DNA of 64,000 nucleotides. Origin: an uncultured Alkalilimnicola sp. GTDB taxonomy: Bacteria; Pseudomonadota; Gammaproteobacteria; Nitrococcales; AK92. Location of the stretch: contig CALGAN010000035.1 in NCBI GenBank assembly GCA_937951875.1, forward strand, positions 15,151 through 79,150. Reading direction: 5' to 3'. Positions 8,461-15,838 of the stretch are shown piece after piece. The translations under genes and the position numbers were made by a program. The stretch's first letter is position 1; every line of letters begins with the position of its first letter. The notes beneath the pieces were generated by a model. It was given only the letters and a program-made list of their open reading frames with translations. It searched no databases and was not told where the DNA came from.

Positions 8461-9456
8461 CTAGCCCTCCCGCCGTACCATCGTTTCCAGGTCGCTGCGT
8501 CGGAACTCGCGGCCGGCGGCGCGCCGACCGCGCAGGCGGCGATAACCGTCAGCGCCGAGCAGACCGAGCAGCACGCATTTGGCGGCGGTGACGGGTCGAG
8601 GATCGGCGGTGAACGCGGCCCACAGAGCGGGGCCCGCGCCGCGGCGACCGCCGGCCATGGCGATCTCGGCCAGCCGCAGCCGTTGGGCGGCCAGCAGGCG
8701 CCGCAGAGTCCGTTTCTCGGCGCCGGTCAGCCCGGCAAGCCCCAGGCAGCGCTGGTACACGTACTGCAGCGCCAGCGGCGAGCGGGCCGGATCGATCCGG
8801 TGCGCCGACGACAACCCCGTGGCGGTCTTGCGCAGCGCCTTGACCAGTGGCCGGTCGATCCAGCACCAGCCGCCTTCCAGCGACAGGCGCAGGGCCAGGT
8901 CGAGATCCTCGTAAAGCGACAGGCCGGTGTCGAATCCGCCGATCTTGAGCAGCAGATCCCGCCGCGCCACGGTGGCCGACGGCGAGCAGTTGATGTGCGT
9001 CATGCCCACCAACGGCCGCGCCACCACCTTCGGACGGTCGGCGAACGGCGGCAGCCCGCGCAGCCGGAACAGGGTCGTACTCGACGCACCGGCCTCGATC
9101 AGCAGGTCGCTGCTCACCGCCGCGAGCCCCGGCTGCGCTTGCGCCGCCGCCACCACCGTCGCCAGGTAGTCCGGCGCCCACTCGTCGTCGGAATCGAGAA
9201 AAGCCACCCACTCCCCGCGGGCCTCCTCGATGCCGCGGTTGCGGGCCGCGCTGACCCCGGCGTTGGCTTGGTAGATGTATCGCAAGCGCTCGCCGTACCC
9301 TGCCAGCAAGGCGCCGGTATCGTCCGTGGACCCATCGTCGATCACGATGAGCTCGTAGTCGGTGTAGGTCTGCCCCAGCACACTATCGACCGCGTCGACC
9401 ACGCAGGCGCGCCGGTTGTAGGTGGGAATCACGACCGAGACCGTGGGCCGTTTCAT
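8461..9456 (-). CDS. family 2 glycosyltransferase
   Basis: The start ATG (9454-9456) overlaps the stop codon of the pyruvyl transferase gene in an ATGA junction, which fixes the start and gives 331 residues. The N-terminus reads VSVVIPTYNRR, followed by VIDDGSTDDT and FLDSDDEW with the metal-binding acidic residues at 88-90. These are the standard family 2 GT-A motifs. A later YEDLDLALRLSLEG segment fits the catalytic-base region. The enzyme should transfer one sugar of the EPS repeat at the cytoplasmic membrane face. The last 90 residues are arginine-rich and probably peripheral. Specificity is unknown. Confidence 0.9.
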   Translation of the reverse strand: MKRPTVSVVIPTYNRRACVVDAVDSVLGQTYTDYELIVIDDGSTDDTGALLAGYGERLRYIYQANAGVSAARNRGIEEARGEWVAFLDSDDEWAPDYLATVVAAAQAQPGLAAVSSDLLIEAGASSTTLFRLRGLPPFADRPKVVARPLVGMTHINCSPSATVARRDLLLKIGGFDTGLSLYEDLDLALRLSLEGGWCWIDRPLVKALRKTATGLSSAHRIDPARSPLALQYVYQRCLGLAGLTGAEKRTLRRLLAAQRLRLAEIAMAGGRRGAGPALWAAFTADPRPVTAAKCVLLGLLGADGYRRLRGRRAAGREFRRSDLETMVRREG

Positions 9457-10796
9457 GAAACCTCCCGCAGCGGCGCTACCCGCTGTTGCGCCGCCGCTCG
9501 CACCCGCGCGCAGATGGCGTCGATCTGTTCGTCCAATAACCGGCGCACGGCGGGCAGATGCCGCGCCAGCCGCTCCCGGACCGCCGCGCGCTGCTCGTAG
9601 GCGTGCAGCAGATCGGCGATCAGCTCGTCGGTGGAAGACACGCGCGGATCTCGGACCTGCGCCCGCTGGCCGCAGCTTTCGAACACGCCGGCAGTCTTGC
9701 CGCTGTAGGCGATCGCCGCGGTCGGCACGCCGCTGGATAACGCCGCGATGGTCGAATGCATGCGCGTGCCGCAGAACCAGTCGACCTGGGAAATCAGCCA
9801 CTTCACTTGCGACTGATCGAGATCGGCGGGCGCGATCCGCAAGCGGTCCGGGCCGTGGCCGCACTGGGCCGCGACGTCGATGCAGGCACCCAGGTCGGAC
9901 TCGTAGTGCCCGGGCTTGTCCATGACATGCGGAATCAGCAGCACCCGCGCCGAGCTGCGGCGGATCAGGCCGTCGACCAGGGCGCAGACCACACGGCGGT
10001 AGTCCGCCTTGAAGCGGTAGCGGCGGCGCGCGGCCTGCGGATCGTTATAGATCAGGCCGCTCACGTTCAGCCCCACGAGCGGACGCTCGGCGGTTTTGTC
10101 AGCGAGCCACTGCCGCAAGCCGGGGTCGAGGCGATCGGCGGCAGGTGTCGGGCGCAGGCCGAACGCCATGTCCACCCCCTGTCGATGGCGGGCCGGATCG
10201 AAAGCGGGCCCGGCAAGCGCCATGAGCGCCTCGAAACTATCGGGATCGCGCGCCCAAGCCATGTCGGCCTGCGCCACCACGCGCGCAGCCCGGGTGCGCA
10301 CGTCGGCCGCCTCGAAGGGGCCGTAAGTCTGCGGCAGCAGGATCAATGGCTTGCGCCGGGCCAGCGCGATCGCTTTCGGCCGCCAGATGTTGTCGAAGCG
10401 CTCCCGCCCGTAGATGTCGCTGAAACTGTCTCCGCCGGAGATGTCGAGCACCGCGTCGCACTGGTCGATCAGCCGCACCGCTCGATTCAACATGCCGCCA
10501 AGCCCCCCCATCCGCGCGCTCAGCGTCATGGTCAGCAGGTTCTCCGGGCGGTGATAGCGGCGGCCGCCGCGCGCGCCGAAGCGCCGAATCCGCAACGGAC
10601 GGCCGCCGGCCGTGATCCGCTGGTCGGTGCGCAGGCCCAGACCGTTGTCGAAGACGATGAACTCCACATCGTCCAAGCGCTCGCTCAGCGCCGAAACCGT
10701 GCTCAGGAACAGCGCCGACACCCCCATGTTCGGCGTGTCCGGCGCGGCGCCGAACAAAGCCAGCCTGATCCCGGCAACCCCCCCCACCGCAGACAT
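9453..10796 (-). CDS. polysaccharide pyruvyl transferase family protein (WcaK/CsaB type)
   Basis: The 447-residue protein has the two-domain layout of the pyruvyl transferase family. An N-terminal domain carries LDISGGDSFSDIYG, and a C-terminal GT-B-like domain carries GTRMHSTIAALSSGVPTAAI, the conserved donor-binding region. Known members move pyruvate from phosphoenolpyruvate to sugars of exopolysaccharides or cell-wall polymers. The gene lies 21 bases downstream of the tyrosine kinase gene and overlaps the next glycosyltransferase by four bases. With the ExoV-like protein and the FrhB-like gene it suggests a modified acidic polymer. Some members of the family have other roles. Confidence 0.85.
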   Translation of the reverse strand: MSAVGGVAGIRLALFGAAPDTPNMGVSALFLSTVSALSERLDDVEFIVFDNGLGLRTDQRITAGGRPLRIRRFGARGGRRYHRPENLLTMTLSARMGGLGGMLNRAVRLIDQCDAVLDISGGDSFSDIYGRERFDNIWRPKAIALARRKPLILLPQTYGPFEAADVRTRAARVVAQADMAWARDPDSFEALMALAGPAFDPARHRQGVDMAFGLRPTPAADRLDPGLRQWLADKTAERPLVGLNVSGLIYNDPQAARRRYRFKADYRRVVCALVDGLIRRSSARVLLIPHVMDKPGHYESDLGACIDVAAQCGHGPDRLRIAPADLDQSQVKWLISQVDWFCGTRMHSTIAALSSGVPTAAIAYSGKTAGVFESCGQRAQVRDPRVSSTDELIADLLHAYEQRAAVRERLARHLPAVRRLLDEQIDAICARVRAAAQQRVAPLREVS

Positions 10797-10817
10797 CCCT
10801 GTGCTCCACTCCCGCCG

Positions 10818-11636
10818 CTAGTAGTAGCGATTGCGCGACACTTCCGCCTTGTTGAGCACCACCCCCAGCAGGTTGATGCCCGGCAGATGGCGCAGACTCT
10901 CCTGAATATCGGCCTTGGTGCACTCGCCGTTGCCCACTACCAGCAGCACACAATCGATGTGCGGCGCCACCGCCATCACGTCATCGGCATTGAGCACCGG
11001 CGGCAGATCGAACAGGACGATGCGGTCGTCGTAGCGCTCGCGCAGCTCGACGATCAGGCTCTCGACGGCATGCGAGGCCAGCAGCTCGGCCGGCTTCGGC
11101 ACCGGCCGGACGGTCGGCAGCACCACCAGGCGCGGCAACTCGGGGTTATAGAAGGCCTCGTGCAGCTCGGCCTCGCCGGCAAAGACGTCATTGAGCGAGG
11201 TCTGCACCTTCAACCCCAGATACTCGGCGACCCGCGGCTTGCGCAGATCGAAGTCGACCAGCACCGCGGTTTTCTCGGTCTGATGAGCGATGCTCATGGC
11301 GAGATTGACCGCCACCACGGTCTTGCCGGAACCGGGGACGGGCGAGGTCACCGCCAGGGTGCGCCAGCCCTTCTCCTCCATCCTGCGCAGCACCTGGGTG
11401 CGCAGCAGATCGAAGGTGGCGCTCATCGGATCGTTCTTGTTGTAGGCGACGATACGGTGCCGCTCCAAATGCGCCGCGTCGACCGCCACGATCTTGGTCT
11501 GGCTGTAGCGGATGGGCTCGGCGCCGGCCATCGCCTGGAAGGTCCGGCGCGGCATGATCGGACGCGTCGCCCGCGGCGATTTGGCATCGGCCGACTGGCG
11601 ACGCACCTTGTCGATGGCTTGCTTGATTCTTTCCAT
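10818..11636 (-). CDS. bacterial tyrosine kinase / chain-length co-regulator (CpsD/CapB type)
   Basis: The 272-residue cytoplasmic protein has Walker A PGSGKT (residues 101-106), Walker A' VLVDFDLRKPR (125-135) and Walker B IVLFDLPP. This is the set that defines BY-kinases of polysaccharide export. Such kinases autophosphorylate a C-terminal tyrosine cluster and act with the Wzz-type protein encoded just upstream. Here the tail ends in NRYY with only two tyrosines, a much smaller cluster than in Wzc or CpsD. The first 60 residues are basic and probably flexible. It lies 10 bases after the Wzz gene. The split kinase/PCP arrangement matches XrtA-associated EPS loci. Confidence 0.88.
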   Translation of the reverse strand: MERIKQAIDKVRRQSADAKSPRATRPIMPRRTFQAMAGAEPIRYSQTKIVAVDAAHLERHRIVAYNKNDPMSATFDLLRTQVLRRMEEKGWRTLAVTSPVPGSGKTVVAVNLAMSIAHQTEKTAVLVDFDLRKPRVAEYLGLKVQTSLNDVFAGEAELHEAFYNPELPRLVVLPTVRPVPKPAELLASHAVESLIVELRERYDDRIVLFDLPPVLNADDVMAVAPHIDCVLLVVGNGECTKADIQESLRHLPGINLLGVVLNKAEVSRNRYY

Positions 11637-11646
11637 GATTCGGCCC

Positions 11647-13221
11647 TCAGCCTAACCGCGCCATGATTTTGTAGACGAGCAGGTCAAGCGGCATGTACAG
11701 GAAGTGCACGGCCGCCAGCCCCACGATGAGGAGAAGCGAGAAAACGGCGATGAGCGTGATCAGCTTGCGCCGACGTCGGCGGCGCTCGCTCTCGGTGCTG
11801 ATGTAGGGGATGGACACCAGCGGCGGCTGGCGGATGATCGCGCTCAGCGCCTTGGCGCCGCGCACCCGCTGGTTGAGCACCTCCAGCAGGAACGCCAGCC
11901 CACCGGACGAACCGACCGCCGCCATGAAACCGACCAGGGCCAGCTTGTGCCGGTTTGGCCGCACCGGCGCATCCGGCCGCACCGGCGGCTCCAGCAAGGT
12001 GAAGCGCTCGGCCCGCTGCTCCTCCTCCAGGCTCTCCGCCATCTCGGCCTGCGCCTGCTTGGCCCGCACCTCGTCGTACTTACGCCGCGCGTTCTCGTGA
12101 TCGCGCGTCAGCATATAGATCGCCCGCTCGACCTGCGGTGTCTGCAGGATCTGCTTCTCGACCTCGGCAAGGCGGGCGCGCACGGCTTCCTGCTGCTTGA
12201 GCAGCATGGCGCGGCGCTCCTTGACCGCGTCGATCTTCATCTGCACCTGAGCGCGCAGCAGATCGCTGCCGGTCATGGCGACCGCGCGGTTGGCGTCGGA
12301 CTGCGCCCCCAGCTCCTTCTCGAGCTCGGCGATACGGGCTTCGAGCTGTTTCACATCGGGATGGTCGGGCGTATAGCGGTTCTTCCAGGCGGCCTGCTGC
12401 GCCCGCAGCTGCTGCAGCTCGGCGGCCGGTCCGGACGCCGCCCCGGCAGGCTGGCCGCGCAGGCCGGCGTTCACCGCCGCCAGCTCCAGCTCCAGGAAGC
12501 TGCGCTCCTCGTCGTTGGCCTTGAGGTCGCGCTCGATCGAGGCAAGCTGCGCCTCCAAGCGCTGGTGCATCGCCATGCGCAGCTGCAGATGCTCCGGCAA
12601 GGCGTCGGCGTGCTGCTGCTTGTACTGCGCCAGCTGCTGCTCCAGCTTCTCCAGCTCCCCCTTCAGACGGGCGGCCTCGCGCGCCAGGAACTCGGTGGTC
12701 TCGCTGGCGCGTTCAGAACGGACCTTGGCGTTCTCGGCCAGGAACAAGGTCACCAGCTCGTTGGCGACACGATAGGCGATGTCGGGCGAGCGGTGCTCGA
12801 ACGACACCTTGAACGCGATGATGTCGCCGCCCCGGCGGCCAGCGCGCGCGCTGATCAGCTCGACATCGACATTGCGCTCCAAGGCAGTGACGATTTCAGT
12901 CGGCGACCAGGAGGCGCCACCATCGCCGTACAGCCGATAGCGCTCGTTGATCCGCAACAGATTGTCGCGGGTCATGATGCGCTGGCGGATGATCTGGATC
13001 TGCTCCTCGGCGCGCCCCTTGACCGTGCTCTGGACCAGTTCCGAAGGTATCTGTTGGGACTCCACCAGAATGGTGCCGGTCGAACGGTAGATCGGCGGCA
13101 GCGCCACCGCTATCACCACCGCGACGGCGAACACCAGCAAAAACGTCGCGATCATCAGCGGAGCGCGGCGACGGAGGATGGCGAGATAGTCGTTGAGGGT
13201 GAGTTGAGCGTCCGCTGCCAT
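11647..13221 (-). CDS. Wzz/GumC-type polysaccharide chain-length determinant
   Basis: The 524-residue protein is a polysaccharide co-polymerase. An N-terminal Wzz domain contains a first membrane helix at about residues 20-42. A long periplasmic coiled-coil region rich in Glu, Gln, Leu and Arg (about 190-430) follows, and a second membrane segment lies near the C-terminus (about 490-515). A proline-rich PPVRPDAPVRPNRHK stretch before the last helices is the usual family motif. No kinase domain is fused; it is encoded by the next gene. The protein sets polymer length and links the inner-membrane machinery to the export pore. Start at MAADAQLTL, 11 bases after the stop of the beta-barrel gene. 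Confidence 0.9.
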   Translation of the reverse strand: MAADAQLTLNDYLAILRRRAPLMIATFLLVFAVAVVIAVALPPIYRSTGTILVESQQIPSELVQSTVKGRAEEQIQIIRQRIMTRDNLLRINERYRLYGDGGASWSPTEIVTALERNVDVELISARAGRRGGDIIAFKVSFEHRSPDIAYRVANELVTLFLAENAKVRSERASETTEFLAREAARLKGELEKLEQQLAQYKQQHADALPEHLQLRMAMHQRLEAQLASIERDLKANDEERSFLELELAAVNAGLRGQPAGAASGPAAELQQLRAQQAAWKNRYTPDHPDVKQLEARIAELEKELGAQSDANRAVAMTGSDLLRAQVQMKIDAVKERRAMLLKQQEAVRARLAEVEKQILQTPQVERAIYMLTRDHENARRKYDEVRAKQAQAEMAESLEEEQRAERFTLLEPPVRPDAPVRPNRHKLALVGFMAAVGSSGGLAFLLEVLNQRVRGAKALSAIIRQPPLVSIPYISTESERRRRRRKLITLIAVFSLLLIVGLAAVHFLYMPLDLLVYKIMARLG

Positions 13222-13232
13222 AACCACGCGTC

Positions 13233-14402
13233 CTAATTCGATGACCAAGAATAAGAAACGGTTAGTCTGACGATATGCCCGTGAACCGTCGGCGCATGCT
13301 CGTCGTCGCGCAGGCGGTAGTAGTACGAAAGACCGCCTGTCCAACTGGGCGCCAACCGGCGGCTGACGGAAGCACCGGCCCCGCAGAGCACCGAGTCGGC
13401 GGCGGCGCGCGCGCGCCGACAATTGACATGGCTCGCCAGCCTGGTTCTGTCGTCCATCGCATAGCCGAGCCCCAGGCGAGCCGAGTCGGTTTCGACGAAA
13501 CCGCCATAGGCGCTGGCGGTGATGGCGCGCCGCAGACTGCCGGAAACCTCCAGCCGCTGCGCGCGGTAGCCGAACGCTCCTCCACCCTGCCAATGGATGC
13601 CGTCGCCGTCGGGCGAACGGTGGTTACCGCCGATGTCGAAGGAGACGTTGAAGTTGTCGCTCAGACGCCGGCTCACCCCCAGCACGGCGCTGGTGCTGTA
13701 GTAATCGTCCCGGTTGTCGGGGTCGTTCCGGATCCAAGAGGCCCGGGTGAAAACGCTCGAACGCGGGTCGAGCTCGTAAGCGAGGCTCACCGCGACATTC
13801 TGCTCGCCATAGTCCGGCAGGTTGCCGCTGTTCTGCTCGACCGCGCGGACCCCGGCATCGACGCCCAGAGTCCAACGCGGCGCCAAGGCATGCGACCAGG
13901 CGAGGCTTACGCTGCCGACCTCACGCGACCCGCGTCGACCGTACAAGCGCGGATCGTCGACCGGCGCCTCCGGCTCGTCCGGCACGACCGGCCCCTCCTC
14001 CTGCGGCTCCTCCGGTTCTGCTCGCTCGAACCAGCGCAGCGAGGTCTTGGCGTAGCCGACCCGCAAACCGACACTCCCCCGCGGGTTGGCCCGTCGCCAG
14101 CCGAGGAACACGGATGGATCGTTGCGGTCGGACGCCACGGACTCGGTGGAGCGCTCGAACAACACGTTGCCACCCAACTCCAGCGAATCGCGGCCATCCG
14201 ACCACGACAAACCGTAGCTGGGCCGCACGACACCGATCCAGGCGGACTCTTCGTCGTTCGCAACCAGATGCACATTGCTGTCGTACTCGCCGCTCACCGC
14301 GAGAGACGCGGAATGCCGCCAGCTGCCGGCCGCCGCGACGGCAGGGAACAACAGGCAGCCCGACAGCAGCGCCGCCCAGCGCACCATAGTTTTCACGTCC
14401 AT
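13233..14402 (-). CDS. outer-membrane beta-barrel protein of EPS locus
   Basis: The 389-residue product begins with a signal peptide (hydrophobic run ending AVAAAG). It then consists of alternating-residue amphipathic strands typical of an outer-membrane barrel, ending in an aromatic-rich strand, VRLTVSYSWSSN. An acidic proline-rich loop (about residues 125-145) would be extracellular or periplasmic. Proteins of this type sit beside wza and wzz homologues in XrtA-type EPS loci and are thought to help polymer leave the cell (inference from context). A GTG at 14441 overlapping the upstream stop is an alternative start. The ATG at 14402 is preferred because it precedes the signal peptide directly and follows a G-rich stretch. 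Confidence 0.72.
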   Translation of the reverse strand: MDVKTMVRWAALLSGCLLFPAVAAAGSWRHSASLAVSGEYDSNVHLVANDEESAWIGVVRPSYGLSWSDGRDSLELGGNVLFERSTESVASDRNDPSVFLGWRRANPRGSVGLRVGYAKTSLRWFERAEPEEPQEEGPVVPDEPEAPVDDPRLYGRRGSREVGSVSLAWSHALAPRWTLGVDAGVRAVEQNSGNLPDYGEQNVAVSLAYELDPRSSVFTRASWIRNDPDNRDDYYSTSAVLGVSRRLSDNFNVSFDIGGNHRSPDGDGIHWQGGGAFGYRAQRLEVSGSLRRAITASAYGGFVETDSARLGLGYAMDDRTRLASHVNCRRARAAADSVLCGAGASVSRRLAPSWTGGLSYYYRLRDDEHAPTVHGHIVRLTVSYSWSSN

Positions 14403-14437
14403 ACGCGCCCCCACGCGCATCAACGGCACGCGCGAAG

Positions 14438-14998
14438 TCACGGAACGAGAATCGTGTCGCCTGGCTTGAGCAGCACGTTCGACTTGAGATTCTGACCTTT
14501 GATCAGATCGTCGTAGCGAACCGGCAGCACTTCTTCCTTGCCTGCGGAAGTACGGACGATTCGGATGCTGTTGCCGCTCGCGAAGGTATCCAGCCCGCCG
14601 GCCATGCTGAGCGCCTGCATGACGGTCATCGGCCCGTTCAGAACCACCGGGCCGGGACGGTTGACCCGCCCGATCACGTAAACCTGATTGCCATCGATGG
14701 CCGTCACCACCACGGTCACGATCGGCTCGGCCAGATACTTGCGCAGGCGCGACGCCAGCTCGGCCTCCACCTGGACGGTGGTCAGCCCCGCGACCTCCAC
14801 CCGTCCCGCCAGCGGGAACGTGAGGCTACCGTCCGGCAGCACCCGCACTTCACGCTGCAGCGCTTCTTCCCGCCACACCGAAATGAGCACGGCATCCCCC
14901 GGCCGCAGCCGATATGCACGATCGTCGTCCGCAGCGAAAACCGAGGAGGAAATCAGCATGAAAAGCAGGGCAAGGAAGGGTATAGCTTTCATAGCCAT
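14438..14998 (-). CDS. polysaccharide export protein, short Wza/GumB type
   Basis: The 186-residue protein has a signal peptide ending around VFAADD. The poly_export domain follows, opening with YRLRPGDAVLISVW. One SLBB-type ligand-binding domain follows, with YVIGRVNRPGPVVL and a closing LKPGDTILVP. Wza itself is about 380 residues with more SLBB units; this short form resembles GumB/EpsA-like exporters. It forms or gates the outer-membrane or periplasmic exit of the polymer. No lipobox cysteine is present, so unlike Wza it appears to be cleaved by signal peptidase I. It begins 36 bases after an intrinsic terminator that follows the VPLPA gene, so it may have its own promoter or depend on read-through. 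Confidence 0.88.
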   Translation of the reverse strand: MAMKAIPFLALLFMLISSSVFAADDDRAYRLRPGDAVLISVWREEALQREVRVLPDGSLTFPLAGRVEVAGLTTVQVEAELASRLRKYLAEPIVTVVVTAIDGNQVYVIGRVNRPGPVVLNGPMTVMQALSMAGGLDTFASGNSIRIVRTSAGKEEVLPVRYDDLIKGQNLKSNVLLKPGDTILVP

Positions 14999-15034
14999 TT
15001 AGAATCGTCCATTGATATGGGCTTATGCTAACCG

Positions 15035-15063
15035 CAAAAACAAAGGGGCCACAAGGCCCCTTT
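15035..15063 (-). terminator. intrinsic terminator between VPLPA gene and wza-type gene
   Basis: On the minus strand a nine-base-pair stem, AAAGGGGCC with GGCCCCTTT and a four-base loop, is followed by G and five T residues. It lies 24 bases beyond the stop of the VPLPA-CTERM gene and 36 bases before the start of the polysaccharide export gene. Confidence 0.8.
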
Positions 15064-15087
15064 GTACAAACTCAGACAATTCTAATA

Positions 15088-15615
15088 TTAGACAGAAACC
15101 ACTTCGTTTTTCTGTCTGGCGAGCTTCTTGCGGCCGATCACACCGGCACCCAGCAGGGCCGAACCGAACAGCAAAGCGGCACCCGGCAGCGGAGCGGCAC
15201 TGAAGTTGCCGTGGACGCTGGCATAGCCATCCGTCACCAGCTCAAGGATGTAATTACCCTTGGTGATGAACTGCTTGAGGCCCCAGACGAAGAACTCCCC
15301 CACCGAACCGATCTCGGTAGCGACAGCAATCGGGCTGCTCGGATCGAAGCCACTGAAGGTATCGTCGGTCTGATAAAGCCGCATCGATACCACATTGACG
15401 GGCGTGGAGCTGGCACTCGCTTCCAGCGTGCCGCCGGAGCCGGTGAACCGGATCGGCACCCAGAGGGTCAGATCCGCGGGATCGACGAAATCGCCCTCCC
15501 AAGTAATAGCGCCATGGTTCCCCAACTCCACCACCGGAACGACGGTGGCAGCCATCGTCATGGGCGCCGCAAGCATCAGAACGGCAGCACACAGTCCCTT
15601 GAACATGCTCTTCAT
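15088..15615 (-). CDS. VPLPA/PEP-CTERM-type sorted surface protein
   Basis: The 175-residue protein starts at ATG 15613-15615 behind a strong GGGGGA ribosome site. It has a signal peptide (LMLAAPMTMAA). The middle is a low-cysteine, beta-rich domain of unknown function. The C-terminus reads APLPGAALLFGSALLGAGVI followed by GRKKLARQK. This is the tripartite motif-helix-basic tail of PEP-CTERM-like proteins in the VPLPA variant found in Gammaproteobacteria. Such tails are handled by an exosortase, which is not in this window. Placement between the WcaJ-type gene and the export gene fits the known link of exosortase systems with EPS. Its own terminator suggests it can be expressed at a different level from the operon. 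It could be a matrix protein. Confidence 0.75.
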   Translation of the reverse strand: MKSMFKGLCAAVLMLAAPMTMAATVVPVVELGNHGAITWEGDFVDPADLTLWVPIRFTGSGGTLEASASSTPVNVVSMRLYQTDDTFSGFDPSSPIAVATEIGSVGEFFVWGLKQFITKGNYILELVTDGYASVHGNFSAAPLPGAALLFGSALLGAGVIGRKKLARQKNEVVSV

Positions 15616-15838
15616 AAATTCCCCCTTAATTGCGGTAGCGGCACGCCGGCTGACATAAACAAAAGCCACCCCGCCAGGTTGTCGACCACTACAGCGCATG
15701 CCGCTGGGGAATGATCGTTTTTGATCGCAGGTGCAGCAATGGCCCAAATAGACTAATTAGCGGAGCATGCCGTGCGAAGGGATTATTAGATAATTCTAAT
15801 CTACTAAAGAATAGCCGGCCGCCGGCCCGGACCGCCGG

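Noticed and set aside
9756..11666. A 636-residue plus-strand open frame opposite the kinase and pyruvyl transferase genes
   Set aside because: Long antisense frames are expected in GC-rich DNA. The product is rich in Arg, His, Gln and Gly without domains, while the minus strand has clear motifs.
15616..15838. Sigma-54 promoter for the VPLPA-CTERM gene, as known for some exosortase substrates
   Set aside because: No sequence with GG and GC at the required -24/-12 spacing was found on the minus strand of this gap.
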